This document shows positions 1 to 7,687 of a stretch of DNA of 64,000 nucleotides, in pieces. This DNA is from Croceimicrobium sp963974215 (lineage in GTDB: Bacteria > Bacteroidota > Bacteroidia > Flavobacteriales > Schleiferiaceae). The position numbers were made by a program, and so were the translations under genes. The stretch lies in the NCBI GenBank assembly GCA_963974215.1, contig CAXBBL010000005.1, positions 232,215 to 296,214 of the forward strand, in the 5' to 3' direction. Below the pieces are notes generated by a model that made no database searches, was not told the origin of the DNA, and saw only the letters and a list, made by a program, of their open reading frames with translations. Positions within the stretch are counted from its first letter, which is position 1; each line of letters opens with the position of its first letter.

Positions 1-593
1 TCCTTATCGAATAGGTAGCCATCTTGTTCTTTGATAAGATCAAAGATGCCTTTACGTTTTGCATCAAACTCACTTTCACTACCTTCTTTCACTGTTCGGG
101 CGGCCACTTCTAAGACATTACCACCCTTTATGTAGTCTTCTAATTTGAAATCACTACCATCGGCAGCTTGAACCGCTAAAAATGCCTTCATATCGAAAGT
201 CCCAAAAAATTCACCTGCTTCAGTAGACTGCATCAGGTTATTGGCAACTACCTGCATGGCATCGGCTGATTTATAACGTGTCATGCCCACAAGAACATCG
301 GTATTGTCAGGTTCGGGCATGGTGAAAAATGACTTGAATTCCCAGTCTTTTTCAATGCCTTCTTGGGCTTTTAACTTGCTAATAAATGCGCTTCTAGCGG
401 CAAAGAATGCTTCGCCTTGCCCTTCTTTAACTTTACGAATGGCAATTTCGAGTACTGATTTTTGTTCCATTTTTTCTTCGGTTTTTTGCTGTGAATTAGT
501 TTTAGTCGCCTTCTCCTCAGTGACTTGTTTGCAAGAGATTAAAGTGGCAAAGCCAAGAGAAAGCAAGGCTATTTTTGTTAGGTGTTTTTTCAT
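1..593 (-). CDS. Two-domain lipoprotein, dimeric alpha/beta-barrel-like (partial, C-terminus off the left edge)
   Basis: I translated this from the ATG at 593; the frame stays open to base 1, so only the N-terminal about 197 residues are visible. A lipoprotein signal ends at the lipobox TLISC (Cys about residue 21), so the protein should be membrane anchored. Two repeats follow, each opening with a pattern like LEIAIRKVKEG or LEVAARTVKEG and containing a long helix, then EFKSF and VGMTRY. This matches the second lipoprotein of the same operon (999-1730) segment by segment, so the two are paralogs. The fold looks like a ferredoxin-like dimeric alpha/beta barrel (ABM/NIPSNAP-like), which is an inference. 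Its start overlaps the stop of the preceding membrane-protein gene by 4 bases (ATGA). Function unknown. Confidence 0.85.
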   Translation of the reverse strand, partial: MKKHLTKIALLSLGFATLISCKQVTEEKATKTNSQQKTEEKMEQKSVLEIAIRKVKEGQGEAFFAARSAFISKLKAQEGIEKDWEFKSFFTMPEPDNTDVLVGMTRYKSADAMQVVANNLMQSTEAGEFFGTFDMKAFLAVQAADGSDFKLEDYIKGGNVLEVAARTVKEGSESEFDAKRKGIFDLIKEQDGYLFDK

Positions 594-994
594 TTTTGCT
601 TTAGGGTATGGTTAAGTGATTTTAAGGCAAGAAATTCGGGCACTAAGAAAAAGGCTATCCAAACTAATACTAAGGCAATGGCAGGAACTGGCACTGCTTC
701 GGTACTTATTATTACGCCTAAGTCTTGTATTTCGGTAACGATTCTCCCCACGAAAAGTAGGAACAGATACTTAGGCTCCTTGGAAAGGTAGGCCCAAAGT
801 GCCATGATGCCGAAGGCAATATTTCTCGCTGCAAACATGCCTGTTGCGGTGGATATTTCAGCAAAATCTACTTTGATATTGCTAAACATTAAATGTGGAG
901 CCAAGTAGGAAGTTAGTCCGGCACCAATTCCTAAAACCGCTAGAAATAGGGTATAATACTCAATCCACTTTGGGAATTCACGTCTAATTTTCAT
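590..994 (-). CDS. Four-helix integral membrane protein of unknown function
   Basis: About 134 residues from the ATG at 994, which begins MKIRREFPKW 4 bases after the preceding stop codon. A longer frame from 1024 would overlap the upstream gene and has no membrane or domain logic to support it. Four hydrophobic segments are visible (around YYTLFLAVLGIGAG, the ARNIAFGIMALWAYL region, LFLLFVGRIV and ALVLVWIAFFLV), giving a small helical membrane protein of the DoxX/DUF4345-like size class; I cannot assign a family. It lies between two paralogous lipoprotein genes with 4-base spacing on one side and a 4-base overlap on the other, so it is certainly cotranscribed and probably works with them at the membrane. 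Confidence 0.75.
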   Translation of the reverse strand: MKIRREFPKWIEYYTLFLAVLGIGAGLTSYLAPHLMFSNIKVDFAEISTATGMFAARNIAFGIMALWAYLSKEPKYLFLLFVGRIVTEIQDLGVIISTEAVPVPAIALVLVWIAFFLVPEFLALKSLNHTLKQK

Positions 995-998
995 CTGT

Positions 999-1730
999 CT
1001 ATTGGTTTGTGGTGGGAAAAGCAAACTGAGAGGCTACAATCTCGAAAGTGTTGAAGTATTTCTGGGTGATCTCTTCTGTCATTATCTCTTCTACTAGATT
1101 CATAAAGGCTTCTTGACTTTCGTAAACAGTCATACCAACACTCAGCCCTTCAATGTCTTTGCCTCCAACTACTTTAAACTCGTAGCTTTCCTTCACTCCA
1201 TCATAGGAGCCTAAGAGTTCTACAAACTTTTTACGGTACTCGTCGAACTCCTTTTCCATCCCAGGCTTTACTCTGCGTACACCTATTTCGAGAATTTCGC
1301 CCTGCTTAGAAGCTAAATTTTTAAGATTGAATTGTGGGCCTTCACTTTGTTGAACAAAGACATAAGCTTTCAAGTCCATGGTTTTTTTGAACTTCAAAAA
1401 CTTGTTTACAACCCCCATCTTGCCTTGTACCTTAGCTACGGTTTTATAGGTTTCGTAATCAGTCATGCCAATAAAAACCTCTCTTTCGTCGGCTTGAGGT
1501 AAAGCATAGAAAGACTGAAACTCTCGGTCGGCCAAAACACCTTCTTGTTCCTTTAAAACGCTAATAAAGTTTTTGCGAGATTCTTTAAACTTATCGCTCA
1601 TATCTGCTTTTACCAAGCGGATGGCAATTTCTGTAACCGGTTTTTCCGTTTTTTCGACTAAGGACTTTTTAATAGGTGAGCAGGCAATTGTTAAAACACC
1701 TAGCAAACCCATAATAACTAATTTCTTCAT
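999..1730 (-). CDS. Two-domain lipoprotein, dimeric alpha/beta-barrel-like
   Basis: 243 residues. The lipoprotein signal MKKLVIMGLLGVLTIAC has its lipid-accepting Cys at residue 17. Two internally similar modules of about 100 residues follow (about 35-130 and 140-235). Each starts with EIAIRLVK or EIGVRRVKPG, has a helix with RKNF or RKKF, and then FQSF plus IGMTDY, or YEFK plus VGMTVY. This is the pattern expected of tandem dimeric alpha/beta-barrel (ABM-like) domains; the fold is inferred. It is the first gene of a minus-strand operon with the membrane protein at 590-994 and the paralogous lipoprotein at 1-593, and it diverges from an HxlR regulator. HxlR partners often respond to reactive small molecules, so a stress or detoxification role is possible but unproven. 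Confidence 0.85.
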   Translation of the reverse strand: MKKLVIMGLLGVLTIACSPIKKSLVEKTEKPVTEIAIRLVKADMSDKFKESRKNFISVLKEQEGVLADREFQSFYALPQADEREVFIGMTDYETYKTVAKVQGKMGVVNKFLKFKKTMDLKAYVFVQQSEGPQFNLKNLASKQGEILEIGVRRVKPGMEKEFDEYRKKFVELLGSYDGVKESYEFKVVGGKDIEGLSVGMTVYESQEAFMNLVEEIMTEEITQKYFNTFEIVASQFAFPTTNQ

Positions 1731-1750
1731 TTATTTTGATTCTTAAATTC

Positions 1751-1782
1751 TTTGCGAACTTCTTTACTAATATCTATCTTTG
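1751..1782 (+). promoter_or_regulatory. Promoter of the HxlR regulator gene
   Basis: TTTG at 1751-1754, a 20-base spacer, then TATCTTTG at 1775-1782 match the Bacteroidota housekeeping promoter consensus (TTTG, N19-21, TAnnTTTG) without mismatch. Transcription should start near 1789, giving a leader of about 60 bases before the ATG at 1851. Confidence 0.75.
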
Positions 1783-1786
1783 CAAG

Positions 1787-1823
1787 TAGTTACATTTTTA
1801 GCTAATAGTTACAAAATAGTTAC
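1787..1823. promoter_or_regulatory. Three TAGTTAC direct repeats, candidate HxlR operator
   Basis: The heptamer TAGTTAC occurs at 1787-1793, 1806-1812 and 1817-1823, with start-to-start spacings of 19 and 11 bases. The repeats cover the predicted transcription start and early leader of the HxlR gene and lie upstream of the divergent lipoprotein operon. A repressor bound here could block both genes. That these are the HxlR sites is inferred from position only. Confidence 0.5.
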
Positions 1824-1850
1824 CTATATTGATTATAAGTAAAATAGAAA

Positions 1851-2228
1851 ATGAAAAAAGTTGAAATAAAATCGAAGCGCTTCGACAATATGGTCCAGAA
1901 TATAGAAAAGTATGGTGGCTGTCCCGTAAGTGCTACTCTAAAATTGATAGGGGGTAAGTGGAAGCCTTTGATTTTATACTTTATTAATGTTGATGTAAAT
2001 AGATTTGGACAGTTACAACGAATGATGCCTGGCTGTAGCAAAAGAATGATGACTACCCAGCTGCGCGAATTGGAAAGTGATGGCTTAGTCCACCGAGAGG
2101 TTTTTGCAGAAGTACCACCCAAAATCATTTATACCCTTACTGCCAAGGGCGAGAGTTTAAGACCACTTTTTAGCGAATTAAGTAAATGGGGAATTGAAAA
2201 CGTATTGGAGCCTAGGTTGAAATCTTGA
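1851..2228 (+). CDS. HxlR-family winged-helix transcriptional regulator
   Basis: 125 residues, the usual length for the family. The segment YGGCPVSATLKLIGGKWKPL is the HxlR N-terminal signature with its conserved Cys (about residue 24). The recognition-helix region GCSKRMMTTQLRELESDGLV and the wing-proximal PPKIIYTLTAKG follow. Members bind DNA as dimers and often sense electrophiles, aldehydes or oxidants through Cys residues; a second Cys sits at MMPGCSK. The gene diverges from the lipoprotein operon at 1730 with a 120-base gap holding a consensus promoter and three TAGTTAC repeats, so it probably controls itself and that operon. The effector is unknown. Confidence 0.9.
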   Translation: MKKVEIKSKRFDNMVQNIEKYGGCPVSATLKLIGGKWKPLILYFINVDVNRFGQLQRMMPGCSKRMMTTQLRELESDGLVHREVFAEVPPKIIYTLTAKGESLRPLFSELSKWGIENVLEPRLKS

Positions 2229-2686
2229 GGTTTTTAATCGACTTGATTCAAAACAAAGAAATAGACTTGCAACTTAAGTCTTGTGTGGTTTATAAGAAAT
2301 TAATTTCGACGCAAGTCATGCCAAGAGAAGAGTTTTCCGCAGGTAAACCAAGAAGATTTGATGACATATAGCCAAGGAAAAGCATCGGAAATTCCCATTT
2401 TAATTTTAACGTAATTGTTATTAGTAGGTTATCCGGCCTCAATTACGAAGCTTCAAAATAAAAGCCTTTGCCCTAGCGAATTGGGAAGCGACCAAAGGAA
2501 GCTCGCCCACTGAGCTTGGCAAAGGGGAATGTTTTTAAGATGAGGAATTGCAGCCTTGATCTTTTTGTTTCTTTTGCGATCAAGCGAAAAAGAAAGGAGA
2601 ATGATCTTGAGAAGTATTACTTTATCGTGAAATATCCATTGAAAATCAGTACATTAAAAAAGATGTCATGGGTAACTTTATATAAT
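2229..2686. other. Intergenic region without a recognisable gene
   Basis: Nothing with good coding character was found between the HxlR gene and the ribBA terminator. A 62-codon frame at 2516-2704 runs through the palindrome and into the terminator stem and looks accidental. The region contains the palindromic element described separately. Confidence 0.6.
2568..2596. repeat. Imperfect inverted repeat, REP-like palindrome
   Basis: TTTCTTTTGC at about 2568-2577 is followed by GATCAA and then GCGAAAAAGAAA ending at about 2595. The arms pair with one extra base, giving a hairpin with a GATCAA loop. The flanks add CTTGAT on the left and further A/G-rich sequence on the right. It resembles dispersed palindromes common between genes in flavobacteria; only one copy is present here. 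Confidence 0.5.
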
Positions 2687-2717
2687 AAAAAAGCCCTCCA
2701 TTAAGGAGGGCTTTTTT
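2687..2717. terminator. Rho-independent terminator of the ftsK-ribBA operon (bidirectional shape)
   Basis: The stem AAGCCCTCC / GGAGGGCTT with a short ATTAA-type loop is flanked by A-runs on one side and T-runs on the other. It lies 14 bases past the ribBA stop codon on the minus strand. The shape would also stop transcription coming from the plus strand. Confidence 0.88.
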
Positions 2718-2730
2718 ATTTCTATTGGAA

Positions 2731-3882
2731 TTAATCCATGGTTACATTCTCGGTAATGGTCAGGCCATAACCCGTAATACCTACTCTTTTAATGGGATTG
2801 TTGGTGAGTAATTTCACCTTGCTAATACCAAGTTGGTGAAGGATTTGGGCGCCAATGCCAAAATCACGCGCATCTTTAGTGAAACTCATACGGCGCTTCG
2901 CATCCTTGGCTTCTAAGTTCTCTTTATAGCTGCGAATGCGCTGCAGAAGGTTTCCAGTGGGCATTTCTTGGTTCATATAAACCACCGCTCCTTTGCCTTC
3001 TTGCGCTAATTTGGCTAATGCTTTTCCTAGTTGATGACTGGTATCGCCCGTTAATACCTCAAAAATATCGTTGGCCACCGAGTTGGAATGCATACGCACT
3101 AAAACAGGCTCATCTTTAGTCCAGGTACCCATGCTTAAGGCAAGATGAACTTGGTCGTTGGTAGTTTGTCTAAAAGCCCGTAAGAGGAAATTCCCGTACT
3201 CTGTTGCTAGTTCAAATTCTTCTTCTTTAACGACCAAAGACTCGGCCTCCATGCGGTAGGCCACCAAGTCTTCAATGCTAATTACTTTTAAATCGAATTT
3301 AGCGGCAATTTCTTTTAATTGGGGAAGTCGAGCCATGGTACCATCCTCGTTCATAATTTCCACAATAACACCCGCAGGGGAGAGGCCCGCTAAGCGCGCT
3401 AAATCGATGGCGGCTTCGGTATGACCAGTGCGACGTAAAACGCCACCAGGTTTGGCGATAAGGGGGAAGATATGACCCGGACGATTTAAATCGTTCGCCG
3501 TAGTTTTTGGATCTACTAAGGCTTTAATAGTTTTAGATCGATCTGCTGCCGAAATACCAGTAGTAACACCGTTTCCTCTTAAATCTATCGACACTGTAAA
3601 CTGCGTCAACATTGGATCGGTATTGTCGTTCACCATGGGGTGAAGATTCAATTCCTTACAGCGCTCATCAATTAAAGGAGCGCAAATTAAGCCCCGTCCT
3701 TCTTTCGTCATGAAATTGATCATTTCGGGGCTTACCATTTCGGCGGCCGCCACAAAATCGCCTTCATTTTCGCGATCTTCATCGTCTACTACAATTACCA
3801 CTTTACCGGCTTTAATGTCGGTAATGGCTTCTTCTATTGTGTTCAGTTTAGTGCTGATTTCTTGCTGTTGGCTCCCAAGCAT
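2731..3882 (-). CDS. ribB: 3,4-dihydroxy-2-butanone-4-phosphate synthase with a degenerate GTP cyclohydrolase II domain (RibBA-type)
   Basis: 383 residues. Residues about 10-205 are DHBP synthase, which converts ribulose 5-phosphate to the four-carbon riboflavin precursor; the acidic DDEDRENEGD motif, GRGLICAPL, RPGHIFPL and GHTEAAIDLARLAG are all intact. Residues about 206-383 align with GTP cyclohydrolase II (HSNSV, then DFGIGAQIL and LLTNNPIKRVGITGYGL near the end). However, the three zinc Cys of the family (SECLTGDVFGSLRCDCG) are absent, replaced by SNSVANDIFEVLTGDTS, and RQEGRGIGL is replaced by MNQEMPTGNLL. The second domain is therefore probably not catalytic and a separate RibA should exist elsewhere. 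The start overlaps the preceding glycosyltransferase gene by 35 bases. It is the last gene of the operon, before the terminator at 2687. Confidence 0.92.
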   Translation of the reverse strand: MLGSQQQEISTKLNTIEEAITDIKAGKVVIVVDDEDRENEGDFVAAAEMVSPEMINFMTKEGRGLICAPLIDERCKELNLHPMVNDNTDPMLTQFTVSIDLRGNGVTTGISAADRSKTIKALVDPKTTANDLNRPGHIFPLIAKPGGVLRRTGHTEAAIDLARLAGLSPAGVIVEIMNEDGTMARLPQLKEIAAKFDLKVISIEDLVAYRMEAESLVVKEEEFELATEYGNFLLRAFRQTTNDQVHLALSMGTWTKDEPVLVRMHSNSVANDIFEVLTGDTSHQLGKALAKLAQEGKGAVVYMNQEMPTGNLLQRIRSYKENLEAKDAKRRMSFTKDARDFGIGAQILHQLGISKVKLLTNNPIKRVGITGYGLTITENVTMD

Positions 3883-5020
3883 TACTTTTAATTCCTTTGA
3901 TGTATGTCATAAACCCTTCGAGTAGGGCTAAGTTCATGTAAATAAAATGACCGGGGTATTTTAGAAAGGCACCGCCTTTGCGCTGCGCGAATAAAATCCC
4001 AAATAATCCCAAGCCGATAAAAACCATATACAGTCCCGAAAAGATGGCGTAAAACCAATGGTACATAGTTAATTGGGTACTGCTAAATAATAATAAGATT
4101 AAGAAGAAAGGAGTGAACCACCGAAGAATTTTATGGGCAAAAAAGGCTAAACCTATCGGCCAAAACCTTTTTATTAAAAGTCCCTTAAAGCATTTCAAGT
4201 TTTGATAATTACCAATACCGATGCGTACTTTTCGTTTGTACTCTTCTTGCGGTGAAACACTAACATCTTCGTAAACCTTCGCCTTGGGCTCCCACAATAC
4301 TTTTTGATCTTGCTCCATCAAGCGCAAGCTAACATAAAAGTCTTCCATAAAGAAGAGGGGCGGGATCTCAGGAAATTTGTTGGCTTTAATCAAATAAGCA
4401 CCACCTTCCAATCCTAAGACGATGGACCAAAGTTTACTTTCTGCGGCCTTTAGTTTATTCTCCCAACTGAGGTAAAAGTTCTCCTGTATACTAATACCTT
4501 TTTGAGGAAGTGCCCCGTAGTGAATTACCGCTCCACAAGCAGCGGCTTCGTGGTCTGTTTGTAGGCGGTTCACCAATTTTTTTAAAAGGTCTTTATCAAA
4601 TATAATATTAGCATCGGTAAGGAGCAGAAACTCAGCCTTAGTTTTTGCGGTAAGTTGATTAATGATGGCGGATTTACCTTGTCGTTTTTTAAATATCGTC
4701 ACCTTTAGGCGCTCGTCTTTTGCTTGCCAAGCTTCTAAAATATTATTGGTGCCATCGCAGCTGTTATCACTACCAATACTTATGCTTAATTTGTCGCTTG
4801 GATAATCGCAGTCAAGAATTGAGCGAATTTTTTTATCAATAACGCTTTCTTCGTTATAAGCTGCAAAAACTACTTCTATACTGGGCCAATCTTCAATTAA
4901 GTTTGCCTTTTTTTCCTTTTTAAAAAGTGCAAAAAAGCGCACCATTAATGGATAAAGGAGGTAGCTACTGAGAATACTTCCCAGACTTAGCCAAAAAATG
5001 ACTTGAAGGAATAAATTCAT
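3848..5020 (-). CDS. Family 2 glycosyltransferase with C-terminal membrane helices
   Basis: 390 residues. An N-terminal membrane helix (about 5-30) is followed by a GT-A domain: VVFAAYNEE, GSDNSCDGT, LLLTDANIIF (nucleotide-sugar/metal site region), EGGAYLIKA and FFMEDFYVSLRL, the acidic motif where the catalytic base is expected. At least two or three hydrophobic segments follow from about residue 290. This arrangement is typical of processive or polysaccharide-assembly GT2 enzymes that act at the inner membrane. The donor and acceptor cannot be read from sequence. It overlaps the preceding glycosyltransferase gene by 4 bases (ATGA) and ribBA by 35, inside the ftsK-ribBA operon. Confidence 0.88.
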   Translation of the reverse strand: MNLFLQVIFWLSLGSILSSYLLYPLMVRFFALFKKEKKANLIEDWPSIEVVFAAYNEESVIDKKIRSILDCDYPSDKLSISIGSDNSCDGTNNILEAWQAKDERLKVTIFKKRQGKSAIINQLTAKTKAEFLLLTDANIIFDKDLLKKLVNRLQTDHEAAACGAVIHYGALPQKGISIQENFYLSWENKLKAAESKLWSIVLGLEGGAYLIKANKFPEIPPLFFMEDFYVSLRLMEQDQKVLWEPKAKVYEDVSVSPQEEYKRKVRIGIGNYQNLKCFKGLLIKRFWPIGLAFFAHKILRWFTPFFLILLLFSSTQLTMYHWFYAIFSGLYMVFIGLGLFGILFAQRKGGAFLKYPGHFIYMNLALLEGFMTYIKGIKSNAWEPTARNQH

Positions 5021-6213
5021 AGTAGGGTTTGATAAAACTTAAGCAATTTTTCGCCTAGTCCAGCATTGGCGTATTCTTCTTCAAACTTTTGGCGAGCGGC
5101 CTGCGACATATTTTCACGTTCGGTATCATTGTCTAGAAGCAAAATAATGGCTGCAGCAAATGCTTCTGCTTCTTGGGCTAAAAGTACTTCTTTATTCGCT
5201 TCCAAATTAATGCCTTCAGCACCAATTGGAGTGCTAACACAAGCTTGGCCCATGGCCATGTATTCTACCAATTTTATGCGCATACCGCTACCCGCCAATA
5301 AGGGGATAATGGCAATTTTAGCCGCTTTTATAAAACGTTGGGCATCATCAACTTCGGCAAATAACCAGAGATTGTCGTTCGCATAATTAAACAACTTCTT
5401 GGGCATGTGCCTCCCGCCAATGGCAATGCGACTTTGAGGGCGAGCTTCTAAAACTAAAGGCCAAACCTCTTCTAAAAACCACTCTAGGCCTTGTTGATTC
5501 GGTAACCAATCTAAACTAGCTAAATGGGCAATATCGTAGCGAAATTCTTCAGGAGCTTGAGTACTATAATCTTCCGGGTTTAGGCCGCAAGGAATAGAGG
5601 TGCTAATTTTCTTGCCCCCCCAGCTGCGATAAATATTTCGGTCGGCGTCGGTAATAAAAACTTGCGCATCCATTAAAGCCAGCTGCTCTAATTCAAATTT
5701 CTTAAGCCTAGCAGATTGAATTTCTAGGTATTTCTTTTTGAGAGTATTGGTTTCGTTTTCAGTATGCCTTTGCCAAATAAGGTGTTCAATATTGTGGGCT
5801 CGCATGCTAACAGAGGCCTTGGAGTACTTGCGAATTATAGGCAGATAAACCGCCATGCTCAAACCTTCTAACTGAATTATATCAAATTCCTTTTCCTGCA
5901 GTTTGGCTTTAAGCTCATTTTGCATATCCTTCTGCAGAAAGCGAGAAACATGATATGCTTTGCCGTTTAAAAGATTAAAAAACGCGGCTAGTGGTTTTAT
6001 ATCCGTATCAACGTCTATGGCCTTGAAATCTAGTCCTTCAGGAAGGTGCTTAGCAATTTCCTTGGGACTGCGATAGTGCTTTTTCGTATTAAGGCTCAGT
6101 AAACTAAGCGAAGCGCCATTAAGTAACAAGGCATCAACCATACTGCGAATAGCAATGCTGCTGCCGTCGTTTGCGGGAAAGGGAACTTTATTGCTTAGGA
6201 GCAGAATTTTCAC
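5017..6213 (-). CDS. GT-B glycosyltransferase (group 1/GT4-like)
   Basis: About 398 residues from a GTG at 6213. That start gives the expected opening VKILLLSNKVPFPANDGSS, with the first Rossmann strand at the N-terminus. Extension to a TTG at 6285 would add a basic tail overlapping lptF by nearly 100 bases. The C-terminal half shows the donor-binding domain: LDWLPNQQGLEWFLEEVWP, SRIAIGGRHMPK, then AIIPLLAGSGMRIKLVEYMA and GQACVSTPIGAEGI. The retaining GT4 fold suggests transfer of a sugar from a nucleotide donor onto a cell-surface glycan at the cytoplasmic face. It pairs with the GT2 gene downstream and follows an LPS-export permease, which suggests a cell-surface glycan role. Confidence 0.85.
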   Translation of the reverse strand: MKILLLSNKVPFPANDGSSIAIRSMVDALLLNGASLSLLSLNTKKHYRSPKEIAKHLPEGLDFKAIDVDTDIKPLAAFFNLLNGKAYHVSRFLQKDMQNELKAKLQEKEFDIIQLEGLSMAVYLPIIRKYSKASVSMRAHNIEHLIWQRHTENETNTLKKKYLEIQSARLKKFELEQLALMDAQVFITDADRNIYRSWGGKKISTSIPCGLNPEDYSTQAPEEFRYDIAHLASLDWLPNQQGLEWFLEEVWPLVLEARPQSRIAIGGRHMPKKLFNYANDNLWLFAEVDDAQRFIKAAKIAIIPLLAGSGMRIKLVEYMAMGQACVSTPIGAEGINLEANKEVLLAQEAEAFAAAIILLLDNDTERENMSQAARQKFEEEYANAGLGEKLLKFYQTLL

Positions 6214-7687
6214 GAGTTGCTTCTGTAGATTTTCGCTTGGCAAAGATGTTCGAAATTTTCTGAAAAGGCTTACTATAAACCTCAATATTGAAAATCACAC
6301 TATCTGTAGCGGATTTATAGGTTAACCAAAGACCAATAGGAAGCAAAATAAAATTGGCAGTCCACATCGCTTGGAAGGGAGTCCAGTACATAAATCTCCC
6401 TAATTTCTCGAAGGAAAAACTGGTTACATGGTAAACAATAAATATAAATACGCTTACTACCACGGGCATTCCCATGCCTCCTTTGCGAATAATCGCGCCT
6501 AGGGGCGCTCCCACAAAAAAGAGGACAATGACAGCGAAAGAAACGGAAAATTTCTTTTGCCATTCTAAAACATGCCGTGTAATAATTAATTTTCGCCAAT
6601 CGTATTGCGCCTTAGCATTGCTGTAATAAGCTTTATTACTGCGAGCAATGCGCATAGAGTTTTGCAAAATCCGAGAACGCATATCTCCTTCGAAGTTGTT
6701 TAAGACGGTATCGCTTAATTTGGCGATGACCTCCATTTCGTGCGTATCTACTGCAAGAATTCGCTCTGCTTCAGGAATATCCTTAAGATCATCATAGGCG
6801 TACTTACCGATCATTTGTTTTTCGAAATCGCCTTGCAATTCGCTCAATTGGTTGTTAAGGCTGTCTACCGACTCGTATAGTTGACGCACATTAAGCATAT
6901 CGAATTCCTTTCGCCCAGACTTCCTTAAATCGCCTGCTTGAAAATCAACTAGGTTGAAGCGGATTAAGCTTTCTTGAAAATCAGATTTTACAAAGGGTTT
7001 GTTATCGCGATCTTTCGCTTTGCTAGGATTGTGATCTTCGTAAGAATGACCATCGTAAAGGAAAATCTCGAGAAATTGCTCATTTGAAGTCACTTGCATT
7101 TTTCCACTATCGGCTACAATTACTTTGGTATTGCCCCGTCTTTGCGTGTGATCGTAAATAATTACATCGCTAAGTAAGTTCTGGTTTTCGCCGTATTTCT
7201 CTCCTACTTTTATGGAAAAACCTTCGATGCCCTTATAAAACACCCCTGGTCTAATACTAAGGGCAGGCTTTTGATTGGCAATATTTCTCCGCAGAGTTTC
7301 ACTGCGCAAATTGGCGATGGGAATAATATAGTTGGCGAATAAAAAGGCGCCTACGCTTAGGCATATCATAAAAACAAAAAGCGGGCGCATTACTCGATAC
7401 AGGCCAAGGCCCGACGATTTCATGGCGGCCAACTCATTGTTTTCCCCTAAGGTTCCTAAAACCATGATAGAGGAGAGGAGGACCGCCAAAGGCAGCGCCA
7501 TGGGAACCAAAGTGGCAGAGGTATAAAACAAAAGTTCGGCGATATAATACCATTCTACGCCGCGACCTACTAAATCGTCAATGTACTTCCATACGAATTG
7601 CATCAATAAAAAAAGAATCATCACGAAAAAGGTGATGATAAAGGGTCTAAAGAAGCTCTTCAGTACAAAGCGATCTATTATTTTCAT
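6188..7687 (-). CDS. LptF/LptG-family permease (YjgP/YjgQ)
   Basis: 499 residues. The N-terminal MKIIDRFVLKSFFRPFIITF opening and a first block of membrane helices (to about residue 125) precede a large periplasmic beta-jellyroll region (about 130-400). A second block of three helices follows (SFAVIVLFFVGAPLGAIIRK, MPVVVSVFIFIVYHV, WTANFILLPIGLWL). The phrase GAPLGAIIRKGGMG is diagnostic of the family. These permeases are the transmembrane half of the LptB2FG transporter that extracts LPS from the inner membrane. It sits directly after lolA with a TAATG stop-start overlap, inside the ftsK-ribBA operon. Whether it is the F or the G subunit cannot be decided here; the partner is not in the window. 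Confidence 0.92.
   Translation of the reverse strand: MKIIDRFVLKSFFRPFIITFFVMILFLLMQFVWKYIDDLVGRGVEWYYIAELLFYTSATLVPMALPLAVLLSSIMVLGTLGENNELAAMKSSGLGLYRVMRPLFVFMICLSVGAFLFANYIIPIANLRSETLRRNIANQKPALSIRPGVFYKGIEGFSIKVGEKYGENQNLLSDVIIYDHTQRRGNTKVIVADSGKMQVTSNEQFLEIFLYDGHSYEDHNPSKAKDRDNKPFVKSDFQESLIRFNLVDFQAGDLRKSGRKEFDMLNVRQLYESVDSLNNQLSELQGDFEKQMIGKYAYDDLKDIPEAERILAVDTHEMEVIAKLSDTVLNNFEGDMRSRILQNSMRIARSNKAYYSNAKAQYDWRKLIITRHVLEWQKKFSVSFAVIVLFFVGAPLGAIIRKGGMGMPVVVSVFIFIVYHVTSFSFEKLGRFMYWTPFQAMWTANFILLPIGLWLTYKSATDSVIFNIEVYSKPFQKISNIFAKRKSTEATRENSAPKQ

Noticed and set aside
2516..2704. 62-codon plus-strand frame before the ribBA terminator
   Set aside because: It runs through a palindrome and into a terminator stem, has no homology that I recognise and no ribosome site.
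5017..6285. Glycosyltransferase start at 6285
   Set aside because: The codon there is TTG and the added residues overlap lptF; the GTG at 6213 gives the normal GT-B N-terminus.
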